The notes under the pieces were generated by a model, which did not search any database, was not told the DNA's origin, and saw only the letters and a list, made by a program, of their open reading frames with translations. A program made the position numbers and the translations under genes. From NCBI RefSeq assembly GCF_014202275.1, contig NZ_JACHGF010000002.1, forward strand, positions 372,001 to 436,000: a stretch of DNA of 64,000 bases, read 5' to 3'. The stretch comes from Rhabdobacter roseus. GTDB taxonomy: Bacteria; Bacteroidota; Bacteroidia; Cytophagales; Spirosomataceae. Shown one piece after another: positions 7,892 through 18,332 of this stretch (within the stretch, counting starts at the first letter, position 1; each line of letters starts with the position of its first letter).

Positions 7892-8554
7892 CTACAAGGT
7901 AGTCATGGCGTAGTCCAATAAATTGGCTCCCATGCGCAGGGCCTGCTGGCGCAGCTCCTCGGGGTTATTATAAACACTCTGGTCTTCCCAGCCGTTGCCC
8001 AGATCGCACTCGTACGAATAGAAACATACCAACCTACCCTGCCAAATTAGCCCAAAGCCCTGGGGCGTTTGGCCCTCGTGCTCGTGCACTTTCGGTAGTC
8101 CGTTCGGAAACTTAAATTTCTGGTGGTAGATGGGATGGCTGTAGGGAAGCTCCACGAACGAGAGCTCCGGGAAAACCTTTTTCATTTCCCGACGAATAAA
8201 AGGGTCCAGGCCGTAGTTGTCATCGACGTGCAGAAATCCGCCGGATAGCAGGTAGTTGCGCAGGTTTTTGGCTTCCGCCTCGGTAAAGACTACATTGCCG
8301 TGCCCCGTCATGTGCACAAACGGGTAGGAAAACAATTCGGGGCTTCCTACTTCCACGATGTCCTCCACCGGGGAAATATTCATCCGGAGCTGTGCATTCG
8401 CAAACCGGATCAGGTTGGGCAGGGAGGTTTTGTTGGCGTACCAATCGCCGCCGCCGCCGTATTTCAGCTTGGCAATCTTAAACGAGGACTGCCCGTACGT
8501 CAGGCTGGTGACGCCCAAAAAAAGGAGCAGGTATAAATAGGATGTTCTTCTCAT
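7892..8554 (-). CDS. DUF4159 domain secreted protein
   Basis: 220 residues from MRRTSYLYLLLFLGVTSLTYG, a clear signal peptide ending near residue 22. The mature part begins with FKIAKLKYGGGGDWYANKTSLPNLIRFA and contains HMTGHG and GGFLHVDDNYG, the typical DUF4159 pattern. DUF4159 domains resemble class I glutamine-amidotransferase-like folds and are common in Bacteroidota, often near MoxR and vWA genes, but have no assigned function. An upstream in-frame ATG (8566) would add four residues. The start codon lies 52 bases downstream of the rsmE stop on the same strand, so the two may be cotranscribed. Confidence 0.88.
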   Translation of the reverse strand: MRRTSYLYLLLFLGVTSLTYGQSSFKIAKLKYGGGGDWYANKTSLPNLIRFANAQLRMNISPVEDIVEVGSPELFSYPFVHMTGHGNVVFTEAEAKNLRNYLLSGGFLHVDDNYGLDPFIRREMKKVFPELSFVELPYSHPIYHQKFKFPNGLPKVHEHEGQTPQGFGLIWQGRLVCFYSYECDLGNGWEDQSVYNNPEELRQQALRMGANLLDYAMTTL

Positions 8555-8605
8555 GCTAATAGGCATACAAGCCAGGCAGGGAAATTGTTTTAACTATATA
8601 AAGTA

Positions 8606-9340
8606 TTAGGTCAAATTGGCCAAATGAACCGCGTGGCAAGCCAGTACGGCCGCCGTTTCGGTGCGGAGCCGACTCTCGCCCAAGGATACGGACTTAAAGC
8701 CGTTCCCCAGCGCCAGGGCTATTTCCTCCGGTGAGAAATCACCTTCGGGGCCAATCAATACCGCGGAAGTACCCCCGGCTTGTACCTGCCGGAGCAAATG
8801 GTCGGGTTTTTCCGTATCGGTAACGTACGCAATGAACTGATTATTTTCCGAGCCTCTCAGCGAGCCACTCTCCGAGAGGTTCCTCACAAAATCCGCGTAG
8901 CGTTGGTGCAACAAAATCCGCGGCTTAAAAACCTGCTGCGACTGTTTCATGGCCGACACCGCGATTCGCTCCAGGCGGCTGAGGTTCACTACCCGGTTGA
9001 AGCTCTCCAGGTGCGTGTGCTCCGACACAAAGAAGTGGATCTCGTCGACGCCCTGCTCCGTCATTTTCTCGACCATCCACTCGTTTCGTTCGAGCTTACG
9101 GGTTGGGGCAATGGCCATGACGATCCGGTAGGGCCTTGGCGTGGTGGCTAGCTGCTTCTCTACTACATATATCACTTTCTTGTCGGTGACGGTAGTTAGC
9201 CTACATTCGGCCTGCGCTCCTTTTCCGTCCGTAACCCGGATGGTAGTTCCGGGTGCCAACCGAAGTACCCTGGCGCAGTGGTGTGCTTCGTCGCCGGTTA
9301 GTACGGACTGAGCATTATCGGGTTGGTAAAAAAGATGCAT
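8606..9340 (-). CDS. rsmE: 16S rRNA (uracil1498-N3)-methyltransferase RsmE
   Basis: 244 residues. The N-terminal PUA-like part is HLFYQPDNAQSVLTGDEAHHCARVLRL; the C-terminal SPOUT (knotted) domain has SAVLIGPEGDFSPEEIALA and SLGESRLRTETAAVLA, the S-adenosylmethionine-binding loops of RsmE. It methylates U1498 of 16S rRNA in the small subunit. Length is normal (about 240). The DUF4159 gene follows on the same strand. Confidence 0.96.
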   Translation of the reverse strand: MHLFYQPDNAQSVLTGDEAHHCARVLRLAPGTTIRVTDGKGAQAECRLTTVTDKKVIYVVEKQLATTPRPYRIVMAIAPTRKLERNEWMVEKMTEQGVDEIHFFVSEHTHLESFNRVVNLSRLERIAVSAMKQSQQVFKPRILLHQRYADFVRNLSESGSLRGSENNQFIAYVTDTEKPDHLLRQVQAGGTSAVLIGPEGDFSPEEIALALGNGFKSVSLGESRLRTETAAVLACHAVHLANLT

Positions 9341-9787
9341 ACAAAAAAAATCAATCGGGGCTGCTCATCATGAAACGGAAGGTACCTTGAGAGCATGTTG
9401 CCAAGGTACCTTCCGTTAGCCGCCTCCAAATTACAAAAACAATCCATTCCTGCAAGTCCGGGCGCACCCGCTTCACACCCGTATGGTACGAATAGCATTT
9501 GAAACGTATTTTTTTGAATTTTTTACTTTTTTGGTCAAAGGATGGTAAAAAGTAACTATAATAATTATTAGTTAGTAGAATATTACTTCGAATACTCCAA
9601 AAAACGAAACCTGTTCCAGTTTGATAAAAATATCACAGATAAAACACAAAATAGTACTATAAGCCCAACTTTATAGAACTATTTTTTATTTTTTGTTCGA
9701 TAATATTTTATAAAATTAACTAGATGCACTATTATTGTATTGCAATACGTAACAAGTCATTTAACACCTTCTTTTTTTAGTACCATT
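9341..9787. other. AT-rich intergenic region upstream of glutamine synthetase II
   Basis: 447 bases between divergent rsmE and GSII. The first 150 bases carry GTAC words (AAGGTACCTT twice). From about 9500 the sequence is very AT-rich and is the likely regulatory region for GSII. A perfect 12-base palindrome GTATTGCAATAC is at 9737-9748, 40 bases before the start codon. No full TAnnTTTG promoter is visible; TATTTTTTG near 9690 has one extra base. No ORF or RNA gene is supported. Confidence 0.5.
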
Positions 9788-10801
9788 ATGGCAAAAGCTA
9801 AACTTGAGTACATATGGCTGGATGGATATAAGCCAACTCAGAGCCTTCGGAGTAAAACTAAAATTGAAAATGATTTCAGTGGAAAACTGGAAGACTGCGG
9901 CATGTGGTCGTTCGATGGTTCTTCCACCGAGCAGGCTCCCGGCGGGTCGTCTGACTGTCTTCTGAAGCCTGTCTACATCTGTTCGGATCCCCAAAGAAAG
10001 AACGGGTACTTGGTGATGTGTGAAGTATTGAATGCGGATGGCACGCCCCACGAGTCAAACGGACGGGCTACCATCGAAGATGATGACAATGATTTTTGGT
10101 TTGGCTTTGAGCAGGAATATTTCCTGTGGGATCCCGAAACGAACCGCCCTATGGGCTTCCCGGCCAACGGCTACCCCGCTCCGCAAGGCCCGTACTATTG
10201 CTCGGTGGGTGCCAATAATGCCTTCGGACGCGAAATTGTAGAAGAGCACCTGGACGTTTGTCTGGACGCTGGCCTGAACGTGGAAGGGATCAACGCCGAA
10301 GTAGCCGCCGGACAGTGGGAATTCCAGATTTTTGCTAAAGGTGCCGCCGAAGCCGGCGACCAGATCTGGATTGCCCGTTACCTGCTCGAACGCATCGGTG
10401 AGAAGTACGGAGTTGCTATCAATTGGCACTGCAAGCCACTGGGCGCTACCGATTGGAACGGCTCGGGTATGCACGCTAACTTCTCGAATACCACCTTGAG
10501 AACAGCTGGTAACAAAGAAACCTACGACATCATTTGCCAGTCGTTTGCTCCTTACGTGGCCGAGCACATCGCCGTCTACGGTGCTGACAACCACCTGCGC
10601 CTCACGGGCAAGCACGAAACGCAGTCGATCGATCAGTTTAGCTACGGTATTTCGGACCGCGGTGCTTCCATCCGCATCCCCATCGCTACCGTAGACCGCG
10701 GCTGGAAAGGCTGGCTGGAAGATCGTCGTCCTAACTCGGCCGCCGACCCCTACAAAGTAGCTGCCCGGATTATCAAAACCGTAAAAACGGCCCAAGTTTA
10801 G
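9788..10801 (+). CDS. Glutamine synthetase, type II (eukaryotic-like)
   Basis: 337 residues, close to the 330-370 of GSII enzymes and much shorter than GSI (about 470). Motifs: beta-grasp N-terminus LEYIWLDGY, WSFDGSSTEQAPG, the metal-binding FGFEQEYFLWD, INAEVAAGQWEFQI, the ATP/glutamate site NGSGMHANFS and the C-terminal HLRLTGKHET. It makes glutamine from glutamate, ammonia and ATP. The start is ATG 9788 (MAKAKLEY); an upstream in-frame codon would add 16 unrelated residues. GSII is patchily distributed in bacteria. Here it lies beside GSIII and 6 kb from amt. A perfect hairpin terminator follows. Confidence 0.95.
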   Translation: MAKAKLEYIWLDGYKPTQSLRSKTKIENDFSGKLEDCGMWSFDGSSTEQAPGGSSDCLLKPVYICSDPQRKNGYLVMCEVLNADGTPHESNGRATIEDDDNDFWFGFEQEYFLWDPETNRPMGFPANGYPAPQGPYYCSVGANNAFGREIVEEHLDVCLDAGLNVEGINAEVAAGQWEFQIFAKGAAEAGDQIWIARYLLERIGEKYGVAINWHCKPLGATDWNGSGMHANFSNTTLRTAGNKETYDIICQSFAPYVAEHIAVYGADNHLRLTGKHETQSIDQFSYGISDRGASIRIPIATVDRGWKGWLEDRRPNSAADPYKVAARIIKTVKTAQV

Positions 10802-10827
10802 GCTGAACGAACCAATCATACAATACC

Positions 10828-10861
10828 AAAAAGGCCTTCGGAAATTTCCGAAGGCCTTTTT
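10828..10861. terminator. Bidirectional terminator after glutamine synthetase II
   Basis: A perfect 17-base inverted repeat with no spacer (10828-10844 and 10845-10861; arm AAAAAGGCCTTCGGAAA) is bounded by A and T runs. It sits between convergent genes. Confidence 0.85.
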
Positions 10862-10912
10862 GATGGGTATTTGGTACTTTTACAAAGTACCTGGCTAGGT
10901 ACCTGTGAGCAA

Positions 10913-11464
10913 CTAGTCGTCCTCCTCTTCGCTGGAAAAAGAATAGACGCCCGGATCCAGCTGCAGCCGATCGGCGTTGAAGAGCGCGATGAAATCATCA
11001 ATGACTTTCTCCGTAATTTCGGTTTTATTCAAGCCAACCTCGAGCCCCACGCCGTATTCAAACGTTTTGTCAATCTCCACGTGCTCACTCACCTTCACTT
11101 CTTCATTTTCCTCAATCTCTTCGATGTACTCCGTCAGCAAGGTTTCTACCTCTTCGTCCATGTCCGGGTCTTCCACGTAGTCAATGGTTCGTTCGTCGGG
11201 CGATACGTATTTAGGGTAAAGCTTCTGAGCCCGCTCCAGGGCCAGGTCATACACCAGGGTGGCGTGGTGGAGCCGCAACGTATACAACAAGGCGTCGTAA
11301 ATCACTTCCCTGGTCTGGAAGTACCCTACGAACTGAACATGCGCGTGCTCATTATTTCCCTCCTCGTCTTCAAACTCGTCTTCCACGTAAATAAAGTTTC
11401 GGCTTTCGGCCTTGCACTCCCGTTTTAGCTGGGCGATTTCTTCTGGATCAAATCCGGGATTCAT
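10913..11464 (-). CDS. Conserved-looking acidic protein of unknown function
   Basis: 183 residues from MNPGFDPEEIAQLKREC. It is strongly acidic, with Asp/Glu clusters (DEFEDEEGN, DPDMDEEVETLL, EEIEENEEVKVSE, and the terminal SSEEEDD), no signal peptide and no membrane segment. The middle (QFVGYFQTREVIYDALLYTLRLHHATLVYDLALERAQKLYP, quoted by its ends QFVGYF and KLYP) looks like two amphipathic helices. I do not recognise a family. An upstream in-frame start at 11515 would be at the predicted transcription start, so 11464 is preferred. It sits between GSII and GSIII, so a link to glutamine metabolism is possible but unproven. Confidence 0.75.
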   Translation of the reverse strand: MNPGFDPEEIAQLKRECKAESRNFIYVEDEFEDEEGNNEHAHVQFVGYFQTREVIYDALLYTLRLHHATLVYDLALERAQKLYPKYVSPDERTIDYVEDPDMDEEVETLLTEYIEEIEENEEVKVSEHVEIDKTFEYGVGLEVGLNKTEITEKVIDDFIALFNADRLQLDPGVYSFSSEEEDD

Positions 11465-11521
11465 AGTTGGACTAGTTTCTGAATGGATGTTAGATAATTT
11501 GTTCGTTACGGACACATTTCA

Positions 11522-11551
11522 CAAAAGTAATAGCAATTTTTGGTCCTCCAA
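11522..11551 (-). promoter_or_regulatory. Promoter of the acidic-protein gene
   Basis: Minus strand TTG (11551-11549), 19 bases, then TACTTTTG (11529-11522), a full Bacteroidota consensus match. It lies 57 bases before the start codon at 11464, and supports that start over the longer in-frame version. Confidence 0.65.
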
Positions 11552-11715
11552 TAGCTTCGGCGGCAAGGCTTCGTCTGAACGAAACACCACTTCGACTTGA
11601 AAATAAGTGTTCTGCCGGAATATACCTACATCTTTTGATTTAAATCACAACAAGGTACCTCCGTAAGTACCTCGGCGGTGCGCTGTAAACCTGGACTTCG
11701 CAGCTCGTAAAAGAG

Positions 11716-11743
11716 CAAAACCCACATCGAGGTGCGGGTTTTG
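11716..11743 (-). terminator. Terminator after glutamine synthetase III
   Basis: CAAAACCC (11716-11723) and GGGTTTTG (11736-11743) form the outer stem; on the minus strand a CTCTTTT tract follows. It begins 9 bases beyond the GSIII stop codon. Confidence 0.65.
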
Positions 11744-11751
11744 GGGGGTAC

Positions 11752-13938
<2,187 letters not shown>

Positions 13939-14320
13939 GGTTTAAATAAAATAAGATATAAATGAATCGGAGAAACGTAATTAGACCCAAAAGTGGGATT
14001 AACCCGCGGCCTACTTATAGTCAATACTAACTATCGCGCTGCAAGTACTGAAAAATATAGAATACTTATGAGCTACTCCTAAACGATTTTTCAGCAACCT
14101 CACTCTTTTGCAAGGTACATGATTATATCTATTCCCACCTCTGCGCACTACACCCAGCCAATCCGCCAGGGTACTTGGGCCTTTGGCGCGAACAGGCACG
14201 AAACCCGGAAAGGTACCTGCTACGGCTATTGTTACTGAAAACCCCCATAGAACCAAAGGCGGCATGTGTTGTAATCCTGACGTGATTATTCGTAAATTTG
14301 CGGGATATTTTTACTTGGAA
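13939..14320. other. Intergenic region between GSIII and mtaB
   Basis: 382 bases between divergent genes. It contains several GTAC words (GCAAGTACTG, CAAGGTACATG, GGGTACTTGG, AAGGTACCTGC) and the mtaB promoter at 14269-14300. Open frames here lack coding features. No promoter matching TAnnTTTG was found for GSIII. Confidence 0.5.
14269..14300 (+). promoter_or_regulatory. Promoter of mtaB
   Basis: TTG (14269-14271), 21 bases, then TAAATTTG (14293-14300), a good Bacteroidota -33/-7 pair, 20 bases before the mtaB start. This makes the longer in-frame ORF beginning at 14183 unlikely. Confidence 0.65.
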
Positions 14321-15646
14321 ATGAAGAAAGTAGCATTTTATACCCTAGGCTGTAAGCTGAATTATTCCGAAACTTCTTCGCTGTCCCGTCTCTTTGAAGA
14401 GAAAGGGTACCGAAAGGTAGAATTTCACGAGCAACCAGATATTTTTATTATTAATACCTGCTCCGTCACCGAAAACGCCGACAAAAAGTGCAGGAAGATT
14501 GTGCGGGAAGCGCAGCAGATCAACCCCGACGGCTACGTGGCCATCGTAGGCTGCTACGCCCAGTTGAAGCCCCGCGAGATTGCCGAAATACCGGGCGTAG
14601 ACGCCGTACTGGGTGCCGCCGAGAAATTCAGGCTGGTGGAGCTGCTGGGTACTTTCGAGAAAGTACCTTCCGCGGCCAGGGCCCGCGTGCTGGCCTCGCC
14701 CATTGAGGAAGCACTCGAATACCACGTATCCTACTCCCTCAACGACCGCACGCGTACCTTCCTGAAAGTGCAAGACGGCTGCGATTATCCCTGCGTATAC
14801 TGTACCATTCCGCTGGCGCGCGGCAAAAGCCGCTCGGGTACCATTGCCAGCGTGGTGCAGTCGGCGCGGGACATTGCGGAGCGGGGTGTGAAAGAGATTG
14901 TGCTCACGGGCGTTAACATCGGCGATTTTGGCATACAGGCGGGCGAACGAAAAGAGCATTTTCTGGACTTGATCAAAGCGCTGGACCAGGTGGAAGGCAT
15001 CGCCCGCTTTCGGATTTCTTCCATCGAGCCTAATTTGCTCACCAACGAAATCATCGCCTTTGTGGCGCAGTCGCAGCGTTTTGTGCCGCATTTTCACATA
15101 CCTCTGCAGTCGGGTTCCAACCGCATCCTGGGGCTGATGCGCCGCCGGTACCGCCGCGAACTCTACACCGACCGGGTGCAGCAGATCAAAGCCCTGATGC
15201 CGCACGCCTGCATTGGCGTGGACGTGATCGTGGGCCATCCCGGCGAAACGCCCGACGATTTTTTGGATACCTACCACTTCCTCAACGACCTGGACGTGTC
15301 GTACCTGCACGTATTTACCTACTCTGAGCGGGCCAATACCGCCGCGCTGGACATTCGTCCCGTGGTACCCAAAGCCGAACGGGCCGAGCGTTCGCGGATG
15401 CTTCACAGCCTCTCGGAAAAGAAGAAAAGGTACTTCTATGAGCAGCAGCAGGGTACCTCAGCCCTTGTGCTTTTTGAAGACTACGTACAGGATGGCCTCA
15501 TGCAGGGCTTTACCGAAAACTACGTGCGGGTGGTGGCCAAGTACGATCCCCTGCTGGTCAATGAAACCAAGGCGTTATACCTAACCCACCTCAACGAGCA
15601 CGGGCTCATGGAAGTATCCGAGCCGGAAGAAGTACTTGCGCATTGA
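14321..15646 (+). CDS. mtaB: tRNA t6A37 methylthiotransferase MtaB
   Basis: 441 residues from MKKVAFYTLGCKLNYSE. The N-terminal UPF0004 domain carries the three cluster cysteines in LGCKLN, NTCSVTENADKKC and VGCYAQ. The radical-SAM CxxxCxxC motif is CDYPCVYC at residues 154-161. A short C-terminal TRAM-like region ends the protein. CKLN rather than CQMN points to MtaB, which converts t6A to ms2t6A at tRNA position 37, rather than MiaB or RimO. It uses two 4Fe-4S clusters and S-adenosylmethionine. Promoter just upstream, terminator downstream. Confidence 0.93.
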   Translation: MKKVAFYTLGCKLNYSETSSLSRLFEEKGYRKVEFHEQPDIFIINTCSVTENADKKCRKIVREAQQINPDGYVAIVGCYAQLKPREIAEIPGVDAVLGAAEKFRLVELLGTFEKVPSAARARVLASPIEEALEYHVSYSLNDRTRTFLKVQDGCDYPCVYCTIPLARGKSRSGTIASVVQSARDIAERGVKEIVLTGVNIGDFGIQAGERKEHFLDLIKALDQVEGIARFRISSIEPNLLTNEIIAFVAQSQRFVPHFHIPLQSGSNRILGLMRRRYRRELYTDRVQQIKALMPHACIGVDVIVGHPGETPDDFLDTYHFLNDLDVSYLHVFTYSERANTAALDIRPVVPKAERAERSRMLHSLSEKKKRYFYEQQQGTSALVLFEDYVQDGLMQGFTENYVRVVAKYDPLLVNETKALYLTHLNEHGLMEVSEPEEVLAH

Positions 15647-15713
15647 TTTAAAGGTACTTTCCAAGGGTACTTTCTTTCAGGAGAATTAAGACGCAAAAGT
15701 ACCTCCAATAAAA

Positions 15714-15746
15714 AAACGCCCGTTTGCAACCCGCCAGCGGGCGTTT
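15714..15746 (+). terminator. Terminator after mtaB
   Basis: AAACGCCCG (15714-15722) pairs with CGGGCGTTT (15738-15746), preceded by an A run. It lies 68 bases after the mtaB stop and before the next gene. Confidence 0.75.
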
Positions 15747-15779
15747 GGTGTTCTGAAAGGAACTACCTACTTACCGTCC

Positions 15780-16787
15780 ATGAAATTATCCATTGTCGAT
15801 TTATCCACCGTGCTACCCGGAGAAACCCGGCACGATGCCTTTTTGCACAGCATTGAAGTAGCGCAGCTGGCCGAGCAGCTGGGCTTCGAGCGCGTATGGG
15901 TGGCCGAGCACCACGGCAGTGCCTCCATTGCGGGCCGCGCACCGGAGGTACTGATCGCTACCCTGGCCGCCCACACCTCCACGATACGCCTTGGCTCCGG
16001 CTCGGTATTGCTCAATCATTACAGTCCTTTCAAAGTAGCCGAGGTGTTCTGCACGTTGAACGAACTCTATCCGGGCCGCATCGACCTGGGAGCCGGACGA
16101 GCCACCACGGGGCCGGTACTTGACTTCGCCCTCCAGCAAGACCGTGAAAAACAATTTCGGAGCGACTCGAACCAGCAGCTAGCCGAGCTGGTGGCCTGGC
16201 TCGAAAACAGCTTTCCCGAAGACCACCCCTTTGCCCGTAGCCCGTTGCATACCATGCGCCCCCTCCCCCAGCTTCACCTGCTGGGATCAAGTACCTGGAG
16301 CGCTTCGGCCGCGGCACAGCTGGGGCTGCGCTACGTATTCGCCGGTTTTATCAACCAGCAGGCTACGCCCGAAATCATACAGCAGTACCGGGATCATTTC
16401 CGACCCGCCGACGGTGAAGCGGGCATTCAACAACCCGAAGTACGACTGGCGGTACACGTGGTGTGCGCCGATTCGGAAGCGGAAGCGCGTCGGCAGATTG
16501 CCCCCGTGCACGTGATGTACCGCAACCTGTCGCGGGGAAATATCAATGCCCCCATCCTGGACCCGGATAGCGCCGTGGATGCTTTGGGGGGCCTGCCTCC
16601 CCTGGAAAGGTACCTGCCCGGTTCGGGTATTCCGCCCAAATTCCTGGCCGGTACTCCGGAGCAAGTGCATGATCAGCTGGAAGCGCTGACGCGCGATGTG
16701 GATGCCCGTGAGCTCATCATCCAGGATCTGATGACCGAGCACCCGGCTCGTCTGCACTCCTATCAATTATTGGCTCAAATGCTTTAA
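15780..16787 (+). CDS. LLM-class flavin-dependent oxidoreductase (luciferase-like)
   Basis: 335 residues. It belongs to the bacterial luciferase-like monooxygenase family: LSIVDLSTVLPG at the start, FERVWVAEHHGS (about 35-46), the IRLGSGSVLLNHYSPFKVAE block that binds flavin phosphate, and LYPGRIDLGAGRATTG. Members use reduced FMN and O2, sometimes in sulfur or nitrogen-compound oxidation; the closest common annotation is the YhbW/YvbT type of unknown substrate. Start ATG 15780 directly follows the mtaB terminator. Two hairpins separate it from the convergent amt gene. Confidence 0.88.
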   Translation: MKLSIVDLSTVLPGETRHDAFLHSIEVAQLAEQLGFERVWVAEHHGSASIAGRAPEVLIATLAAHTSTIRLGSGSVLLNHYSPFKVAEVFCTLNELYPGRIDLGAGRATTGPVLDFALQQDREKQFRSDSNQQLAELVAWLENSFPEDHPFARSPLHTMRPLPQLHLLGSSTWSASAAAQLGLRYVFAGFINQQATPEIIQQYRDHFRPADGEAGIQQPEVRLAVHVVCADSEAEARRQIAPVHVMYRNLSRGNINAPILDPDSAVDALGGLPPLERYLPGSGIPPKFLAGTPEQVHDQLEALTRDVDARELIIQDLMTEHPARLHSYQLLAQML

Positions 16788-16832
16788 GCTTCTGGCCAGG
16801 GTGCTTACTTTATGAAAGTACCTGGCAAAAAA

Positions 16833-16862
16833 AGACGTTGCCCGCAAAAGCAGGCAACGTCT
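16833..16862 (-). terminator. Terminator after the ammonium transporter gene
   Basis: AGACGTTGCC (16833-16842) pairs with GGCAACGTCT (16853-16862). The A run upstream on the plus strand gives a T run after the hairpin on the minus strand, which fits amt. Confidence 0.8.
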
Positions 16863-16872
16863 CGAAGTACAA

Positions 16873-16899
16873 CAAAACCACAGATGTACTGTGGTTTTG
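16873..16899. terminator. Second hairpin between convergent genes
   Basis: CAAAACCACAG (16873-16883) and CTGTGGTTTTG (16889-16899) form a perfect 11-pair stem with loop ATGTA, 24 bases beyond the amt stop. A/T-rich flanks are short, so termination strength is uncertain. Confidence 0.55.
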
Positions 16900-16922
16900 C
16901 TGGCAAGCAGCAGAGGTTCGTA

Positions 16923-18242
16923 CTAGGCCTCTACCATGAATTCGTCGTGTTGGCTGATATCCAGCCCTACTTTTTCGTCCTCCTCCGATACGCGCATCGG
17001 CAGGATCATATCGGTCACTTTGAGCAGAATCCAAGAACCCCCGAAGGCAAACACGGACACACCCACCAGGGCAATCATGTGGTTGAAGAACAGGGTCGTT
17101 TCGCCGTAGGCCAGGCCTTGGTCGGTCACGGCGGCGTTGATGCCACTGGTGGCGAAAACACCCGTCATGACCATCCCTACCATACCGCCTACACCGTGGC
17201 AAGGGAATACGTCCAGGGTATCGTCCAGGGTAGATTTTGTGCGCAGATGGGCAATGTAGTTGCTGGTAATGGACGCAATGGCTCCGATGAAGATAGACAC
17301 GGGCACGGTCACGAAGCCAGCGGCGGGCGTAATGGCCACCAAGCCCACTACTGCTCCGATACAGAAGCCCAGCGCGGATACTTTTTTGCCTTTGGCTACG
17401 TCAAACAGAATCCAGGCCAAACCTGCGGCTCCAGCGGCGGTGTTGGTAGTGGCAAAAGCCGAAACGGCCAGGGCATTTGCTCCCAAGGCGGAACCGGCGT
17501 TGAATCCAAACCAGCCAAACCACAGCAAGCCGGTGCCAAGTAGTACAAAGGGAATGTTGGCCGGAGGCAGTACACTGGCCTCCACGTGCGACTTCCGGCG
17601 TTTCAGGTACAGGGCACCCGCCAGGGCCGCCCAACCCGCCGACATGTGTACCACGGTACCGCCCGCGAAGTCAAGTACCCCCATTTTGAACAGGATACCC
17701 TCGGGATGCCAGGTCCAGTGGGCCAGCGGCGAGTAGATGAATACGCTGAACAGGATCATGAAGAGCACGTACGAGCGGAAGTTGACGCGCTCGGCCATAG
17801 AACCCGTAACGAGGGCGGGCGTAATCACAGCAAATTTGAGTTGAAAGAAAGCAAACAAACCCAACGGAATCGTCCCCATCAAAGGGCCATCCAGGACGCC
17901 CCGGAACATAAAGTGAGTCATGGGATTTCCGAATACCCCTCCGATGTCATCGCCGAAGGCCAGGCTAAAACCTACTACTACCCAGGCTACGCTAATGACG
18001 CCCATGGCGATGAAACTCTGTAGCATGGTTGAAATAACGTTCTTCGTATTCACCATTCCGCCGTAAAAATACGCCAGACCGGGGGTCATCAACAATACGA
18101 AAGCAGAAGCGACTATCATCCAGGCGGTATCGCCCGTGTCAAGCCCTTCGGTGACGATCTGACTGGGGACCGAAGGAATGAACACCCCCAGAAGGCTCAC
18201 TGCCAACAGAATCAGAAGAGGAATGTAGTTAGGTTTTTGCAT
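16923..18242 (-). CDS. amt: Ammonium transporter Amt
   Basis: 439 residues with 11 predicted membrane helices preceded by a cleavable-looking or extra N-terminal helix (residues 7-27). Family motifs: DTAWMIVASAFVLLMTPGLAYFYGG, the WTWHPEGIL region, the first pore histidine in VVHMSAGWAALAGALYLKRRK, and the second in FPCHGVGGMVG. The channel conducts ammonium/ammonia across the inner membrane. No glnK/PII gene is adjacent, which is unusual for amt. The next gene upstream on the same strand is an outer-membrane porin, probably delivering substrate to the periplasm. It complements the two nearby glutamine synthetases. Confidence 0.95.
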   Translation of the reverse strand: MQKPNYIPLLILLAVSLLGVFIPSVPSQIVTEGLDTGDTAWMIVASAFVLLMTPGLAYFYGGMVNTKNVISTMLQSFIAMGVISVAWVVVGFSLAFGDDIGGVFGNPMTHFMFRGVLDGPLMGTIPLGLFAFFQLKFAVITPALVTGSMAERVNFRSYVLFMILFSVFIYSPLAHWTWHPEGILFKMGVLDFAGGTVVHMSAGWAALAGALYLKRRKSHVEASVLPPANIPFVLLGTGLLWFGWFGFNAGSALGANALAVSAFATTNTAAGAAGLAWILFDVAKGKKVSALGFCIGAVVGLVAITPAAGFVTVPVSIFIGAIASITSNYIAHLRTKSTLDDTLDVFPCHGVGGMVGMVMTGVFATSGINAAVTDQGLAYGETTLFFNHMIALVGVSVFAFGGSWILLKVTDMILPMRVSEEDEKVGLDISQHDEFMVEA

Positions 18243-18332
18243 AATTTCAGGATGGTTTTGGTTGTACTTACTTTGTATTACTTAATTAAATAGAGGGTGG
18301 TTAAGAAGATGGATGGGTGCTACACTGTAGCT

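Noticed and set aside
14183-14320. Longer N-terminus for mtaB
   Set aside because: The mtaB promoter (14269-14300) falls inside it and MtaB proteins begin at the KKVAFYTLGCK region.
14345-15406. 353-codon minus-strand frame opposite mtaB
   Set aside because: Antisense to a well-supported radical-SAM gene; no recognised motif or promoter.
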